Shown here piece by piece: positions 62,841 to 64,000 of a stretch of DNA of 64,000 nt; the first letter of the stretch is position 1; every line of letters begins with the position of its first letter. Made by a program: the position numbers and the translations under genes. The stretch lies in assembly GCA_036583965.1 (NCBI GenBank), contig JAZBQD010000014.1, positions 1,964,001-2,028,000 on the forward strand. The letters are read 5' to 3'. Source of the stretch: Prunella strophiata (Eukaryota; Chordata; Aves; Passeriformes; Prunellidae). A model generated the notes under the pieces. It was given only the letters and a program-made list of their open reading frames with translations, ran no database searches and had not been told where the DNA came from.

Positions 62841-62926
62841 AAAAAAACAAACAAACAAAACCAAAACCAAACAAACAAACAACAAAAAAAAAAAAACCAC
62901 AAAAAAAAAAAAAAAAAAAAAAAAAA
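62841..62926 (+). repeat. CAAA-rich and poly(A) low-complexity tract
   Basis: AAAC/CAAA units pass into A13, then CCAC, then A26. Its reverse strand reads as a phenylalanine-rich frame, which is an artefact. Confidence 0.95.
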
Positions 62927-63180
62927 CAGACAAAAGATGCCCCCAAACCCCTGAACAACTCACAAAATAATGAAAAGTTCAACACTTGGAGCCATTGATA
63001 TATACTTAATTTTCTCAAATGCAATCTGAGATACAATAAGGGAAAGATCTAGGAAGTCATAATGTTTTACTGTGCATCCTTTGGTTTTTGTTTTGTGTGG
63101 GTGGTTTTTTTTTGGTTTTTTTTTTTTTTGGTTAAGGTTGGGATTAAATGTGTGAGATGGTATTTTTTGTTTGGATTTAG
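62927..63180. other. Short stretch grading into T-rich DNA
   Basis: Ordinary sequence to about 63080, then T- and G-rich low complexity (GGTTTTTTTT-type runs) leading into the AT island. Confidence 0.6.
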
Positions 63181-63600
63181 TTGTTTATTAGTTTTTATCT
63201 ATATCACAGTTTTATATACTGTGAGTTCTATAATACTTTAATAAATTAAAAATTAAATCAATTAATAAGGCTTTTTAAGGATAAAGTGTTTAATTAAGAA
63301 ATTATATTTAAATTATTTGTATTTTTAATTTAATAACTAATTACTTGTGGTTTGTAATGTGGATTTTTTAATTTAATTATATCATATTATTTAAATTTAT
63401 GAATAAGAACGTGAAGAAGAAGGATTAGGTTTTTTGTTTTAAAATTTTTATTTTGCTTTATATATATTTACTGCATTCTAAAACTTTAAAGTTTTCTACT
63501 ATGTGATATTACACACTTTTATTTAAACGATATACTTATAATTTTAGTTTTATTTTAATTTTGGAAGTTTTTTTTCTATGGTTAAATGTAGTGTTCTCTT
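63181..63600. other. Extremely AT-rich island
   Basis: By hand count about 74 of 420 bases are G or C (27 C and 47 G), near 17-18% GC, far below the rest of the window. It has no fixed repeat unit that I can see and no frame of note. T, A and G dominate on the plus strand and C is the rarest base. It might be a decayed AT-rich satellite, a matrix-attachment-type region or an insertion of foreign composition. It sits directly beside a broken LTR. Confidence 0.8.
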
Positions 63601-63654
63601 GCGGGTCAGTGTTTGTTAGCAGAGAAAGTTTAAAATTCTCAGTAACCAGGGTTC

Positions 63655-63939
63655 CAGCACCAGAGCCCAGCCAGGGCTGCACCCAAGATGAACCAAAATG
63701 GTCCCAAAATGCACCAATGGGCACGGGGTCTGTCACTGGGATCAGCTCTGCTCCATTTGCACCTTGGAGTTCATTGTCCCATTCCAGCTTTAGCCCCTGC
63801 AGTCCCACCCTGCTTGTTTTTCTCTCCTCAGCCCACGCTGTTTGTGCTCTTGGGCTGAGATTTGGATCATTTGTCCTTGGTGCCCAGCTGGAGCAGGAAT
63901 TGTTTTGTCTCTCCCTGCTCTGTGCACAGAGTTTACTAT
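63655..63939 (-). mobile_element. ERV LTR, family A copy 4, truncated at both ends
   Basis: In minus orientation this matches the middle of the family A LTR, from the GTGAGCTCTGTGCAC region (here at about 63939-63918) to the GGCTCTGGTGCTG region (63655). It lacks roughly the first 80 and last 100 bases of the full copies. The missing end parts include the AATAAA signal. The left break adjoins sequence leading into the AT island and the right break adjoins a CR1 end. At the right edge, three of eight bases differ from copy 3, all as C-to-T on the plus strand. Long frames on both strands are shared with other copies by descent and are not genes. Confidence 0.82.
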
Positions 63940-64000
63940 TCACAGAATCACAGAATGACCAGGTTGGAAGAGACCTCCAAGATCATTGAGTCCAACCCAG
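63940..64000 (-). mobile_element. CR1 LINE 3' end, cut by the window edge
   Basis: The plus strand reads CACAGAATCACAGAATGACC, then GGTTGGAAGAGACCTCC and GAGTCCAACCC, the reverse complement of a passerine CR1 3' end with two terminal ATTCTGTG octamers. The element body would continue past 64000. Its 3' terminus touches the truncated LTR, so it probably inserted into or beside it. Confidence 0.88.

Noticed and set aside
63536..63989. Long frames on both strands (135 and 142 codons) at the right end
   Set aside because: Both run across the truncated family A LTR, and the plus-strand frame continues into the CR1 end. The protein similarity to frames in the other LTR copies is repeat homology.
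1..64000. Search for a prokaryote-style system, CRISPR array, operon or origin
   Set aside because: Composition, repeat types and lack of dense coding show vertebrate nuclear DNA. No regularly spaced direct repeats or operon structure are present.

Overview
The window looks like non-coding nuclear DNA from a bird, most likely a passerine. It is AT-rich with scattered GC-richer islands. It contains relics of CR1 LINEs, whose avian 3' ends read ATTCTGTG on the sense strand, and several solo LTRs of avian endogenous retroviruses. Homopolymer tracts and simple repeats are spread throughout. I found no open frame with a recognisable protein domain, no convincing multi-exon gene, and no rRNA or tRNA. 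The sequence therefore looks intergenic or like part of a very long intron. The species assignment rests on recalled repeat families, not on a search.

Layout: 1-11.9 kb is AT-rich unique sequence with a perfect 20-bp hairpin (1314-1364), an unexplained 180-codon open stretch (520-1062) and an AAAG microsatellite (8042-8160). From 11.9 to 14.5 kb lie a solo LTR (family A copy 1), a short CR1 end and a different LTR that keeps CCAAT and TATA boxes. At 20.04-20.36 kb is a 322-bp foldback with two 79-nt arms about 92% complementary, followed by telomere-like CCCTAA units and then LTR family A copy 2, which has a perfect 4-bp target duplication. From 21.4 to 37.7 kb I see essentially no recognisable element. 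A truncated ERVL-type LTR lies at 37.7-38.1 kb. A complete solo LTR with a perfect 5-bp target duplication lies at 45.1-45.8 kb, followed by an eroded CR1. A clearer CR1 3' end is at 51.4-51.6 kb. LTR family A copy 3 is at 60.8-61.3 kb. The right end holds an A/CAAA-rich tract, a very AT-rich island (17-18% GC over 63181-63600) and a truncated reverse-strand LTR family A copy that abuts a CR1 3' end running off the window.

No genes act together here. The main content is the record of retroelement insertion and decay. The features most worth follow-up are the foldback, the four-copy LTR family, the intact ERVL-type solo LTR and the AT island. Some low-repeat stretches may be conserved regulatory elements, but that cannot be judged without a cross-species alignment.
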